Part shown: positions 38,179 through 47,604 of the stretch, in pieces
How positions within the stretch are numbered: position 1 is the stretch's first letter
Layout: the number at the start of each line of letters is the position of its first letter
Assembly (NCBI RefSeq): GCF_022482365.1
Contig: NZ_JAKVPE010000001.1
Coordinates: 1,116,001 to 1,180,000, forward strand
Reading direction: 5' to 3'
From: Limosilactobacillus sp.
Lineage (GTDB): Bacteria > Bacillota > Bacilli > Lactobacillales > Lactobacillaceae
DNA: 64,000 nucleotides
Position numbers and translations under genes: made by a program
Notes under the pieces: generated by a model
Told to the model about the DNA's origin: nothing
What the model saw: the letters and a program-made list of their open reading frames with translations, nothing else
The model's database searches: none

Positions 38179-38583
38179 CTACTCACTCTTGTTTTTAATT
38201 TGATGATTTTTCAAATATCTTGCTACTTTTAACATGACCTCCTCTGAGTCAGGAGAATTAGTAACATCTAAGACCATTTGTCCAGCTTCAATGCCATGAA
38301 ATTTTACATTAATATTGTTTAGCAGAAGAAAAACTTTCGTTGCTTCTAACGCTGTTCGTTTATTACCATCAGCAAAAACATGCTTTTTAGTAAGCTTTTG
38401 TAGGTAATATGCTGCCTTCAGCCAAACTGTTGGATAGGCTTCCCGGCCAAAGAAAGTTTGCTGAGGAGCTTCAACAATACTATTTAGCCCGTTCGGATCT
38501 AAAACCTGAATCATACCTTCCCCTGCATACTGAATTATTTGGCGGTTAATTTCCATAATTTCTTCTTCAGTCAAATAATTCAT
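38179..38583 (-). CDS. doc: Doc/Fic-family toxin
   Basis: A 134-residue Doc-type protein. HVFADGNKRTA is the Fic catalytic motif (HxFx-D/A-G/A-N-K-R), followed by the usual helix. Doc toxins phosphorylate EF-Tu and stop translation. LTEEEIMEINRQII is the standard Doc N-terminus and the length is typical. It begins four bases after the AbrB-type antitoxin stop, and its stop abuts the pglZ start, so the pair is built into the BREX operon. Confidence 0.92.
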   Translation of the reverse strand: MNYLTEEEIMEINRQIIQYAGEGMIQVLDPNGLNSIVEAPQQTFFGREAYPTVWLKAAYYLQKLTKKHVFADGNKRTALEATKVFLLLNNINVKFHGIEAGQMVLDVTNSPDSEEVMLKVARYLKNHQIKNKSE

Positions 38584-38586
38584 TTT

Positions 38587-38838
38587 TTACTTATCCTTTA
38601 AAAAGTCCAAAGCTTCTTGATCATCCTTCATACTCTTATTTAAGAGTTCTTCAAAGCGGTCATGAAACCCGTTTGTGTCTTTAATAGGTTTAATAACCAC
38701 GCTGCCATCTTGTTGATTAACCGTAACATCAATTGGGTCATTAACCTTTAATCCAGCAGCTTTCATAATATCTTTGCTTAATCGCACAGCACTAGAATTA
38801 CCAGTCTTAAAAATTTTAGTTGGTGACTTGATAGCCAA
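38587..38838 (-). CDS. AbrB/MazE-like antitoxin of the Doc toxin
   Basis: An 83-residue protein with an AbrB/SpoVT swapped-hairpin N-terminus (SPTKIFKTGNSSAVRLSKDIM) and an acidic C-terminal tail (FEELLNKSMKDDQEALDFLKDK) fit for toxin neutralisation. I choose the TTG at 38838 because AGAGGTG lies seven bases upstream; the upstream ATG at 38874 lies within the promoter/operator. It probably represses its own promoter. Confidence 0.88.
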   Translation of the reverse strand: MAIKSPTKIFKTGNSSAVRLSKDIMKAAGLKVNDPIDVTVNQQDGSVVIKPIKDTNGFHDRFEELLNKSMKDDQEALDFLKDK

Positions 38839-38865
38839 TTTAAACACCTCTATTTGTTCTAGTAA

Positions 38866-38893
38866 TATATACAATTAGATTATAACGTATATA
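38866..38893 (-). promoter_or_regulatory. Autoregulatory operator/promoter of the toxin-antitoxin pair
   Basis: TATATAC (38866-38872) and GTATATA (38887-38893) form an inverted repeat. A consensus minus-strand -10 box TATAAT (38879-38884) lies exactly between the arms, so a repressor bound here would block RNA polymerase. The -35 box is poor. Confidence 0.6.
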
Positions 38894-39024
38894 CTAATAA
38901 TTGAGTAGTTATTTTTTAAGATTCACAAGTGCCGACGAATTTACTCTACTCTTCCAGGAAATCCCCATCCGTCACATTTCCGTTTTTACTCTAGCGTATA
39001 TACAATTTCTCTAATCGAGTAGGA

Positions 39025-39295
39025 GGTAATTGATTAGTTCAATTACCGACTTCACACACCACCGTACGTACGGTTCCGTATACGGCGGTTCGACAACTTA
39101 ACCACTTTAAATTGACTAGAGCGTCTTGGACTAATAAATATGTCCAAGACGCTCCAGTTTTCTATTAGTTAGAGAATAGCTCAAAATCTTACTGTGTGCA
39201 GTTCGCCAGTAGCCCTTGCGGAATACCAGCGAAGACATATTGCCAGGCGCACTATTAAAACCGGAGATGTTAGACCCCATCCCCGGTTTGTTCAA
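39025..39295 (-). mobile_element. Group II intron 3' remnant (maturase tail and ribozyme domains V-VI)
   Basis: On the minus strand, 39295-39131 encodes the end of a group II reverse transcriptase/maturase: FRKGYWRTAHSKILSYSLTN followed by RKLERLGHIY and a stop. Downstream, 39058-39089 folds as a textbook domain V: a 9-bp lower stem (ACCGCCGTA/TACGGTGGT), a 2-nt CG bulge, a 4-bp upper stem and a GAAC loop. 39025-39047 gives a domain VI-like hairpin GGTAATTG/CAATTACC. Domains I-III and most of the reverse transcriptase are gone, so it cannot splice. It fills the gap between pglX and the toxin-antitoxin genes. Confidence 0.82.
39119..39152. terminator. 13-bp perfect hairpin downstream of pglX (possible terminator)
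   Basis: GAGCGTCTTGGAC and GTCCAAGACGCTC pair perfectly around a 10-nt loop that contains the maturase stop codon. On the minus strand it is followed by a weak T-containing tract, so termination after pglX is possible but not certain. Confidence 0.45.
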
Positions 39296-39311
39296 TTAAT
39301 TTAACAATGTT

Positions 39312-42300
39312 CTACAATTTAGAGAACAATTCTTCGTTCCCTTGAACCTTAGCATGGTTAACAACAACACCGTCATCTAAATCAATAGAAACCTGAGCTA
39401 ATGCTTGGTGTTGAAGTGCTTCATCATATTTAATAACCTCAGTTATCTTTTTATTTAGCTTAACTGTATCTTTACGATACTGATTCTTCTCACGTGCTGT
39501 CGAGGACTTAGTTTCCTGTTCATCGTTAAATTTAATAGTGTTACTGTATGCAGCTTGCAAGTCGTGCAAGTGGTTACGAGCCATCGCCAATTCGTCCTTA
39601 TTATATCGATGTAAGTACATCAAAGCCTTGAAGCCATCATTACGGCCGCTGTTAAACTGCCAGTAAATAGGACGCTTATGATACGTTCTATCATGATCCT
39701 TATAAAAATCGTTAATGAAATAGTTACGAATAATCTGCTCGTCACTTTCACCTCGTTCAGACTTTTTAGGATCAAGTGTTTTGGCAATAAAATGTAGATT
39801 ATCTTTTAAGGACGAAGGGTCAAAGGTAATACGTAAAAATTCCCTCAAGCGGTTAATGATGTCTCGATCATCCCCAAAGTAATCACGATCTGTTAGCAAG
39901 ATTAGGTTATCCTGGTTAGGCTTAAAGCTAGTATATACCGATTCATTCCACTTACCACCTGCATACGCTAATCCGGTTTTATCTAGGGAATAACGACCAA
40001 ATACACAACCAATGAAGTAAGACAATAGCCTTTTTACTGTCAATTCACAATGATCGGTATTTTGGGGATTTTCCATTGAGATTTTAGTTTCTTCAATGTT
40101 TGCATCTAACTCGTTACTAAGACCATATAAATCAATAAAAACCCGATTTAATTCAGTTTCATTCGACTGAACCTTACTCCTTTGAGTATTTAAGTCGTTC
40201 ACTAAATGTTCGTAACTTAATTGAAGTGTTCCAGATTGCTCAACCAACTGGTTTTTATCAAAATTCCATGATGTTTCTTGATTATTCCAATCCTTTTTTT
40301 CGATATCTATATTCTCATTAACCAAATGACTAATTCGGCCTGATTCAGGATTTAAAAATGGAATATTCAAAAAATTACCAATTTGAGCATGTATTGTCGG
40401 ATTTAAAATCTTAAAAATATAATTTCCAACTTTTGAATTTAACAACCCCATAACAGATTTTAAATCCGTACTTTTTCTAAATGCTGACATACCTGTAACA
40501 TCATGAATACTGCCAGTTTGCCTATATCTAGCTGAAATATCTCCACTGGTTACATCCGACCATGTCACTGCTTTCTTAAAGTAATAATCGGTATTTTGAG
40601 GTCTAGACCGTACCTTCCCCCTTGAATCAGTAAAATGCTTGATCTCATAGCCATCATTCTGCCAATTTACAACATAATCATAGTTTCCATACCATTTACG
40701 GTAAGAGCCACCCTTGTTATATGGGAACCATTTTTTCCCAGACTGCTTAGCTTCTGCAGTATTATGAGCATCAAAAAAGATATTATTAAAATCAACTTCA
40801 TACCAGTAGCGTAAGAAACGCTTATTATTACCTGTTTGAAGACCTACTTTAGCATCAACGAGCTGTCCTAATGGTTTACCCTTTTCAAAGTCATTAATTA
40901 ATGCTTGAGGAGCCCAGTAAGCTATGGGAGAACCAGGGATCTTATTAAAGTTATCCTGATCAGTATGGTATAGATAATCACTGTTAGGATTATCTATAGC
41001 TTTAATAACCTTGTCTCTTTGTACATCCATTCCTCCTTTAAAATTGGATAAACGAATGTAGGTGCCGATAGTATCTTCATGTGTTTTCTTTAGAACAAAG
41101 CTATCAATTGGAACTGTAGCTTCTTCATACGCGGAATACTCCATTTGGATCAAGCTATCTATCTTAACATGATTGATAATTATCCTTCTAAGGGGCTCAT
41201 ATGTCTTAATAAACATCCATACAAACGGTGTCATAAAGCCAGCATACCCATTATTAGATAATAATTCTTGATTATGGTATACGAATACTGTAAATAGATC
41301 CTTAGAATAATCATGATAATGATTATTTAGATACTTCTTAAGTGTTTTATCAAATTTGTTTAGATATGGTGGATTCGTTACTACTACTTCATACTTAGAA
41401 GTCAGTAACTTCATCAAATTAAGCGCTTGTAAGGCATTATCCTTGGCCCTATTAATACCATCAATATCCAAGTCTTCAACCGGCTCAATTGAGTTTACTG
41501 TTGCCATTAATTTATCCCAATCATGATGACTGTTAATCTGCATAATTGACCCATATTCAGTTGCATTAGAAAAATCCGCCATAGTTTCTTTTAATTCGTC
41601 AGCAATCTGTTGTGGCAACCTATCATAAAATACACTCGGCAATACTAAATCCTTAAAGAGATATAGATTGAGATGGATATCTCGCTTAAATATTCGTCGG
41701 TCATACTGCCGGGCTTTCATCATTACAGCAAAATAGGCCAGCTGGTAAGCTCGCTTGTCAATTTCAAAGCCATACAGATTATTCTCAAGAATAAGAAGGA
41801 CCGCCTCACGAGAGGAGTATCCCTCCTCTTGATACATCTTCATAAACAAGTCAAAGGCATATATTAAAACATGGCCTGAACCCATGGCATTATCCAGGAA
41901 CTTGTATTCAATAAGCTGCTTGCCATTCTGCACCAATTCCATTTTTGCGGGCAATAAGTATTTAAGATCACCTTTAATACTACTTTGGGGATGACGTTCT
42001 AAATAGTACTTGCCAAGGGAATTATCAACCATGTATTTGACTACCCAGTCTGTTGTAAATAACTGAGTAGCTGCAGGAATATCGGCTTTTTTTACTGCTT
42101 TTTTCCCTGTAATGTTAACGACCTGATCGTGCAATTCAGAAATATAGTATTGGTATAACCAGCCAATAATGGACACCTGGCCAGACTTCGATACATCAAA
42201 GTCTTCTTCTGGAATTTCATCAACTAGTTTTTTAATAACTCCATTGCTGTAGTTAGGTACAAACAATAATTTCATATAGTTAGAAGTTTTTTCAAACAAT

Positions 42301-42848
42301 CCTGGTAGCAAATTCGATAATTCATCTGTCTGCTTGATAAACAGCATCCCGAATACCTTATCTAATTGAGTAGGATTATGACTCATTAGAGCATCTGTAA
42401 TCTGCGTACGTTCTTTATCACTATAGCCACCCAAATCATCCTCAATTTCCAGAGCATGGGTTATCATATCGGGCTCTATTCTGCCCTCTTCACTTGAAAG
42501 AACTCGTGTCCTACTAGGTAGGTAATCATTTACCTCCATAAAACGGATGGCAATAATCCTATTAAACCAGGTATAAGCAACTTCATCGATAAATTGATTC
42601 AATTTTTTGTCCCATTCCTGATTGGTATCCTGATTAAGTCGACTAACTATTTGCTTACGCCAGCCAATCGCCTTCCCCTTTAATGGGAAGTGTTCATTAG
42701 TATAGTACTTAACAGCTGCGGTGGAAATTGGTAGCTCATCGGCTATTCCTGTTTTATCAATCCCAAAGTTTGCCAATCGTTGCCGAACACTATCTATTAA
42801 TTCTTTACGTGCATTAACAGCAAAATTCTTTATCTTTGTTTTATCCAT
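39312..42848 (-). CDS. pglX: BREX-1 adenine-specific DNA methyltransferase PglX
   Basis: A 1,178-residue protein of the size usual for PglX. The S-adenosylmethionine motif is FLDNAMGSGHVLIYAFDLF near residue 320. The catalytic motif of an N6-adenine methyltransferase is VVTNPPYLNKF near residue 490. The long C-terminal half is target recognition. The end (VSIDLDDGVVVNHAKVQGN) is a normal PglX C-terminus, so the gene is complete in spite of the intron remnant behind it. It marks host DNA at an asymmetric adenine site and lets BREX distinguish phage DNA. It starts eight bases after brxC with AGTAGGG upstream. Confidence 0.96.
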   Translation of the reverse strand: MDKTKIKNFAVNARKELIDSVRQRLANFGIDKTGIADELPISTAAVKYYTNEHFPLKGKAIGWRKQIVSRLNQDTNQEWDKKLNQFIDEVAYTWFNRIIAIRFMEVNDYLPSRTRVLSSEEGRIEPDMITHALEIEDDLGGYSDKERTQITDALMSHNPTQLDKVFGMLFIKQTDELSNLLPGLFEKTSNYMKLLFVPNYSNGVIKKLVDEIPEEDFDVSKSGQVSIIGWLYQYYISELHDQVVNITGKKAVKKADIPAATQLFTTDWVVKYMVDNSLGKYYLERHPQSSIKGDLKYLLPAKMELVQNGKQLIEYKFLDNAMGSGHVLIYAFDLFMKMYQEEGYSSREAVLLILENNLYGFEIDKRAYQLAYFAVMMKARQYDRRIFKRDIHLNLYLFKDLVLPSVFYDRLPQQIADELKETMADFSNATEYGSIMQINSHHDWDKLMATVNSIEPVEDLDIDGINRAKDNALQALNLMKLLTSKYEVVVTNPPYLNKFDKTLKKYLNNHYHDYSKDLFTVFVYHNQELLSNNGYAGFMTPFVWMFIKTYEPLRRIIINHVKIDSLIQMEYSAYEEATVPIDSFVLKKTHEDTIGTYIRLSNFKGGMDVQRDKVIKAIDNPNSDYLYHTDQDNFNKIPGSPIAYWAPQALINDFEKGKPLGQLVDAKVGLQTGNNKRFLRYWYEVDFNNIFFDAHNTAEAKQSGKKWFPYNKGGSYRKWYGNYDYVVNWQNDGYEIKHFTDSRGKVRSRPQNTDYYFKKAVTWSDVTSGDISARYRQTGSIHDVTGMSAFRKSTDLKSVMGLLNSKVGNYIFKILNPTIHAQIGNFLNIPFLNPESGRISHLVNENIDIEKKDWNNQETSWNFDKNQLVEQSGTLQLSYEHLVNDLNTQRSKVQSNETELNRVFIDLYGLSNELDANIEETKISMENPQNTDHCELTVKRLLSYFIGCVFGRYSLDKTGLAYAGGKWNESVYTSFKPNQDNLILLTDRDYFGDDRDIINRLREFLRITFDPSSLKDNLHFIAKTLDPKKSERGESDEQIIRNYFINDFYKDHDRTYHKRPIYWQFNSGRNDGFKALMYLHRYNKDELAMARNHLHDLQAAYSNTIKFNDEQETKSSTAREKNQYRKDTVKLNKKITEVIKYDEALQHQALAQVSIDLDDGVVVNHAKVQGNEELFSKL

Positions 42849-42856
42849 TTTCTACC

Positions 42857-45800
42857 CTACTTAAAATCAACATTCACAATATCGTTTAAATCTATTTCAC
42901 GTTGTAAGGACTGCTTCAACTGGTTAATATAGCTATCCAAATCACTATCACTAGTAATTCGCCATGCTTGTCCTTCAAGATCACTAATCTTAATTGTCTT
43001 TACCCGTTTAGTATGAACTACTTCATGGGAGATGCTTTCAACCGGATGAGGCCGCTCACTAGAATCATGTTTCGTTGCTTGTTCTGCCAATTCTTGCTTA
43101 CGGCGTAAATCTCGAGCAATTTGTTGACTAGTTTCATCAATTTCCCGTTGTAGCTGATCGGCATCACGTTTCAGCAACTGGATTTGGTCATTTAATTCAG
43201 TGTACTTGCCATCATTACTCTTTTGTTCAGCAATTTGGTTATCTCTTGAAATTGTATCCTGAATCCGCTGCTGAAGTTTGTTAGCAGTTTGCTCTGGGAA
43301 ATTAGCGTCTGCTAAGCGTTGTTCCAGTAATTGCGAGTAATTTTCACTCTTGTCCTGGTATTGACAATACAACTTATCAACTAAATCATTAAATTGGGTA
43401 GCAAAATCCTGATTCAAGGCTTCTAGTTGAGGAATGACCCGACTAATATTTTGCTTCTTAAGGCTTTCCTTAATGGTTTGTGCAGTTTTATGAACAGCAT
43501 TATCAGAATCAATAAATCCCTTTGCTAGGTTATATCTATCCATGTAGTCCAACGATCTCCGCCAAACCGATTTCTGAGTATCAGAATGATAGAAATCAGA
43601 GATACCATTATCATCCATGTCTTCTAGCCAATCTTCTAACTCATCTAGGTGTTTATCAATCAAGCCATATGTTCGTTCACTATTATTACCTGAATTGGCG
43701 ATTGGTTTTAACAATTCTACCCCCTGATCAATCAAGGCTTTCCCTGGGCCCTGAGGGAAGGCATCAAAGCCATTTAGTTCATTGATTTTTTCTTCAGTAG
43801 TGGTAACAATTTTAGCTGCCAACTGCTCAGTTGAATTATTATTAGCAAGAATACTACGCTTGTGTAAAATATCCTTCACAAAATCACGTGCAGCTTTCCT
43901 CTGTTTTTCTGAAACTTCCCGAACAATTTGCAAGGTCAACTTTCTTACTTGCTGTTTTTTCGTTAAGTAGCTAGTAATTAATTGAGCATTATTAACTGCA
44001 TCGCCAATAGAAATCGGAGCATTATTAAATGCTAATTTAACCTTACCGTCTTTAAATGCCTTCGCTACCAACCAAGCAATATCTTCGTCATTATAGCCAA
44101 ACGGAATGTCATTAAAGTGATCACGGATGTTTTCCATCGACAGTGCTTGCATCCCTTGATTAGTTTTCATCATCAGGTAATCAATCACTGCCTGAACCGC
44201 TTGTTGATTGTCATCAATTATCGTATTTGCCTCTTCACCGGTACCTTTTAACAGGTGAAGTACGTCTTTTTCATCTTTAATTGCAGTCAGATAACTCAAG
44301 TTGCGGTAACTAGAATCAATAACTTCTTGATAAGCATCATTTAACCTGCTTGTAATATCAGTATTATCATCCAGAACGTCATTTATGACGTAGATTGTGG
44401 AAGTGTTTAAATCATTTAAAAGGGCTTCATCAGCAGCTTTCTCCAGTTTCTTTCGCTCATCCATTTTACCTAAACGGATAGCACCTTCTTGATTATCAAG
44501 GTTTCCGGCAGACTTTTGAATGTATTGTTCAATTTGTCCAACACGGCGGAAATTAGAGATGTAACTGTTGTTGTCTGGCAGAACAAGAACCACCGTACTA
44601 CCACTCTGAGCAGTCATTCGATATTGCTCTTCGCCAGCTGGGTTTAACGGCGTAACGATCCGTAAACTTTGATTGTTATTAGATCTCCCGTATGCCGATC
44701 CATCAATATAAATATTAAAGTTAAATACATATTGGTTACCCATATGCTTCGGCACATAACGATCACTCAGGTACTTGTCACCAATTAGATATCCACCAAT
44801 CTTATTAATGATGTAGGTATCATCAACTTCGTAACTATTAATTGCTTCGTTGACATCCTGTTCTTTATCAGTTAAAAATTCATATGTTTCGACATTCAAC
44901 TGAACGTATTTTTGAGAAATCAAAAGTTCCAATGCCTTTTTTACCTTAGACGTTAGGTCTTCACGATCAGTAAAAATCCCATCAATCAATAACGTGGTAA
45001 TGTTTTCCAATGTTGCGGGGAAATTATCAAGATATTTAACCATGAACAGAACTTCAAGAACTTGCATAGCTAAAGTATCATGATTACTATTTGGGCAAAC
45101 GGCATCGTTACCCTCAGCATTGGTAAATACTACTTGATGATCATGACTTAAGAATTCATACATTCCCCTAAAAAAAGCAGAAAAGGGCACTAAACGACCA
45201 ACTTTATCATCTTCATAGGTAACTGTTGCTGCCTGAAAAGTAGCAAGCAAAGAACGCTCGCCATCTGACATATGCTTACCTTCTGCCCCATGTTTTCTGA
45301 CTGCTCCTAATACCTCCTTAAGAAGGTCAAACTGATAGGGGATGAACGGATAATTCGTAATAAAGTCATTATCGTCTGCATATTTCTTACGACTGACCTG
45401 ATCACTAAAATTAATCTTATTATTAATGTTGTAATGATTTTCTTCAAAAATAGCTGCTAACTGATCACTTGCCGTTGGCTTCTTAGCTAATAATCGTTTC
45501 TGAATAACTTCATTGGCATTAGCGGATGACATGTTAATCATTGTATTAAAACGTCCCTGAATCTTTGAAAGGTCTTCACGCTTTTGATTAGTAAAGTTAG
45601 CGGTAACCTCATCAATTTGTTGCTGGGAAGTTACTACAACCCATGCTTGACCAGCACATTGTGTTTGAAGTTGTTCGACAATGGTTTGTAGGTTTAACAT
45701 CCGGTCTCCATTATCGCCGATGAACTGTCCTACTTCATCGGCCAAAAAGATAATATGATGATTATTGCCCTTCTTATCAAGGTACTTCTTAACCATTCCC

Positions 45801-46522
45801 GCAAACTCTTCAGGATTAATCGTGAAGTTTCCCATGTTAGATAAATAATCGGCAGCATTCCCTTCAGTCATCGATCCGGATTGCACTAAGGCTTCTTTAA
45901 CACTATTTTTGATAAAACTAAAACTATTACGAACATCAACCCAGTGACTGCCAGAAGCTTTGTAAAAGGCGTCCTTAAATGCCTGATACTGACCATGATC
46001 ATCTAGCCAACGTTCTAGGTTAGCCACAGACGGATTAGAATCATATCCCAGTTTTTCATTAAAGACTCGAAGAAAAACAGTGAGAATAGCCGACTTATCT
46101 GCTGCTGCATTAGCATCCGCTTTAGCATCAATGTTAAATAAGACAACATCGGTCGGAACTTGCTCTGATTGTTCAATTAGCTGGATAGTGTCTGGATCCT
46201 TAATTTTGCTATCATCCCTGAAATAATCAATTGGGCGCTTCCCAGCCACCGTAGAATTGTCTAGTAGGTAAGACAAGATCTTAAGGAAATGAGATTTACC
46301 GGATCCAAAGAAACCGCTAATCCAAACACCAGTTGCATCAGTTGGCCGATTAATACTATTAACATAAGCTGAAAAGAATCTTTTAAAGTGAGACTGAAGT
46401 TCATCAGTTACCACGTATTCTTCGAGCTCTTGTTTTTTTATGGTTTCAGCTTCTTGGCCAATCTTAATGACCCCACGAATATTTCGATTAATGTCTTTTG
46501 CAAAAATATCTTTAATAATCAT
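42857..46522 (-). CDS. brxC: BREX system P-loop ATPase BrxC (PglY-like)
   Basis: A 1,221-residue BrxC. Walker A is GFFGSGKSHFLKILSYLL near residue 70, Walker B is IIFLADEVGQFIG near residue 255, and long coiled-coil segments follow near the C-terminus (IQLLKRDADQLQREIDETSQ). BrxC is an AAA+-like ATPase essential for BREX. AGGAG precedes the ATG at 46522. The IS30 copy ends about 24 bases upstream, so brxC has lost its original continuity with brxAB and must rely on read-through or an IS-borne promoter. Confidence 0.95.
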   Translation of the reverse strand: MIIKDIFAKDINRNIRGVIKIGQEAETIKKQELEEYVVTDELQSHFKRFFSAYVNSINRPTDATGVWISGFFGSGKSHFLKILSYLLDNSTVAGKRPIDYFRDDSKIKDPDTIQLIEQSEQVPTDVVLFNIDAKADANAAADKSAILTVFLRVFNEKLGYDSNPSVANLERWLDDHGQYQAFKDAFYKASGSHWVDVRNSFSFIKNSVKEALVQSGSMTEGNAADYLSNMGNFTINPEEFAGMVKKYLDKKGNNHHIIFLADEVGQFIGDNGDRMLNLQTIVEQLQTQCAGQAWVVVTSQQQIDEVTANFTNQKREDLSKIQGRFNTMINMSSANANEVIQKRLLAKKPTASDQLAAIFEENHYNINNKINFSDQVSRKKYADDNDFITNYPFIPYQFDLLKEVLGAVRKHGAEGKHMSDGERSLLATFQAATVTYEDDKVGRLVPFSAFFRGMYEFLSHDHQVVFTNAEGNDAVCPNSNHDTLAMQVLEVLFMVKYLDNFPATLENITTLLIDGIFTDREDLTSKVKKALELLISQKYVQLNVETYEFLTDKEQDVNEAINSYEVDDTYIINKIGGYLIGDKYLSDRYVPKHMGNQYVFNFNIYIDGSAYGRSNNNQSLRIVTPLNPAGEEQYRMTAQSGSTVVLVLPDNNSYISNFRRVGQIEQYIQKSAGNLDNQEGAIRLGKMDERKKLEKAADEALLNDLNTSTIYVINDVLDDNTDITSRLNDAYQEVIDSSYRNLSYLTAIKDEKDVLHLLKGTGEEANTIIDDNQQAVQAVIDYLMMKTNQGMQALSMENIRDHFNDIPFGYNDEDIAWLVAKAFKDGKVKLAFNNAPISIGDAVNNAQLITSYLTKKQQVRKLTLQIVREVSEKQRKAARDFVKDILHKRSILANNNSTEQLAAKIVTTTEEKINELNGFDAFPQGPGKALIDQGVELLKPIANSGNNSERTYGLIDKHLDELEDWLEDMDDNGISDFYHSDTQKSVWRRSLDYMDRYNLAKGFIDSDNAVHKTAQTIKESLKKQNISRVIPQLEALNQDFATQFNDLVDKLYCQYQDKSENYSQLLEQRLADANFPEQTANKLQQRIQDTISRDNQIAEQKSNDGKYTELNDQIQLLKRDADQLQREIDETSQQIARDLRRKQELAEQATKHDSSERPHPVESISHEVVHTKRVKTIKISDLEGQAWRITSDSDLDSYINQLKQSLQREIDLNDIVNVDFK

Positions 46523-46546
46523 TGTTTTCTCCTAAATTATTAATTA

Positions 46547-47600
46547 GGTAGATTGTAAAATTTAAGTTGAACATTTAAGTGGACAGAAAAACCCATCAAG
46601 GTCTTTAATGGTGTTACCGTACAATCCATTAGAAAGAAGGGCCTTGATGAGCACCACTATTTTATCATTCCAGAACCGTGTTGTCATTGAAACACTTCAT
46701 AATGAAGGACGTTCCTTGCGATACATCGCTAACTACTTAGGCTTTAGTAAGACCACCATCTTTAACGAACTTCACCGGCTAAATAGTGAGTACCAGGCTG
46801 AGCTAGCGCAAACTGACTTTGAACAAAAGGTTAGTCAACGGGGGCGGAAGTCTTCGCTCACTAAAAACCTTAAACACTTGGTCGAGGAAAAGATTCAAGT
46901 CCAGAAGTGGTCCCCTGAACAAGTTGCCCATGTGGTTGGGATTGCCTACAAGACGGTCTATAACTGGATTGATCAAGGCTGGCTTGATGTACAGCTACCC
47001 GATTTGCCTGATCATGGAATTCGTCGTCATCGTGCTAAAGAAAAGCGTGGTACGTTCAGTCACGGCCGCTCCATTGAGGAGCGTCCTCATAAAGTCGAAA
47101 CTCGCCAGGAGTTCGGCCACTTTGAAGCTGATACCGTACTTTCTGGCAAACGTAAAGGTCAAGCTGTGGCTACTTTTGTGGAGCGTAAGAGTCGCCTGAC
47201 AATTGTTAAACGGCTCCATGGCCGCGACAGTCAGTCTATGACTCAAGCCGTACTTGAACTAGCTAGTCAACTTCAAGACAAGCTCAAGACGCTGACCGTG
47301 GATCATGGGAAAGAGTTCGCTAACTATCAGACAATTGAACGGCAAACTGGTACTCCGGTTTATTTTGCCCATGCTTATTCACCACATGAACGCGGTAGTA
47401 ATGAGAACCGTAACCGAGTTTTGCGACGATTTATTCCCAAGGGACAAGCTATTGAAGAGCTGAGCGATCGCCAGCTGGTTCAAATCAATTGGTATCTGAA
47501 TTCCCGGCCACTTAAATGTCTTAACTGGCGCACACCAATCGAGATCTTCCTGCTTAATTTACGTCATTAAATTCGTTCAAGTTATTTCTTGCAATCTGCC
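46547..47600 (+). mobile_element. IS30-family insertion sequence between brxB and brxC (1054 bp, ISLpl1-like)
   Basis: Terminal inverted repeats start GGTAGATTGTAA on the left and, inverted, GGCAGATTGCAA on the right. A 4-bp duplication ATTA flanks it (46543-46546 and 47601-47604). It sits four bases behind the brxB stop, in opposite orientation to the operon. A different element from the 1279-bp copies. Confidence 0.88.
46647..47570 (+). CDS. IS30-family transposase (ISLpl1-like)
   Basis: A 307-residue transposase. SLRYIANYLGFSKTTIFNEL is the N-terminal helix-turn-helix. Catalytic residues lie in HFEADTVLSG, TVDHGKEFAN and PHERGSNENRNRVLRRF. The ATG at 46647 follows AGAAAGAAGG; a further upstream in-frame ATG at 46608 lies too near the left end to be likely. 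Full length for this IS type, so it may be active. Confidence 0.94.
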   Translation: MSTTILSFQNRVVIETLHNEGRSLRYIANYLGFSKTTIFNELHRLNSEYQAELAQTDFEQKVSQRGRKSSLTKNLKHLVEEKIQVQKWSPEQVAHVVGIAYKTVYNWIDQGWLDVQLPDLPDHGIRRHRAKEKRGTFSHGRSIEERPHKVETRQEFGHFEADTVLSGKRKGQAVATFVERKSRLTIVKRLHGRDSQSMTQAVLELASQLQDKLKTLTVDHGKEFANYQTIERQTGTPVYFAHAYSPHERGSNENRNRVLRRFIPKGQAIEELSDRQLVQINWYLNSRPLKCLNWRTPIEIFLLNLRH

Positions 47601-47604
47601 ATTA

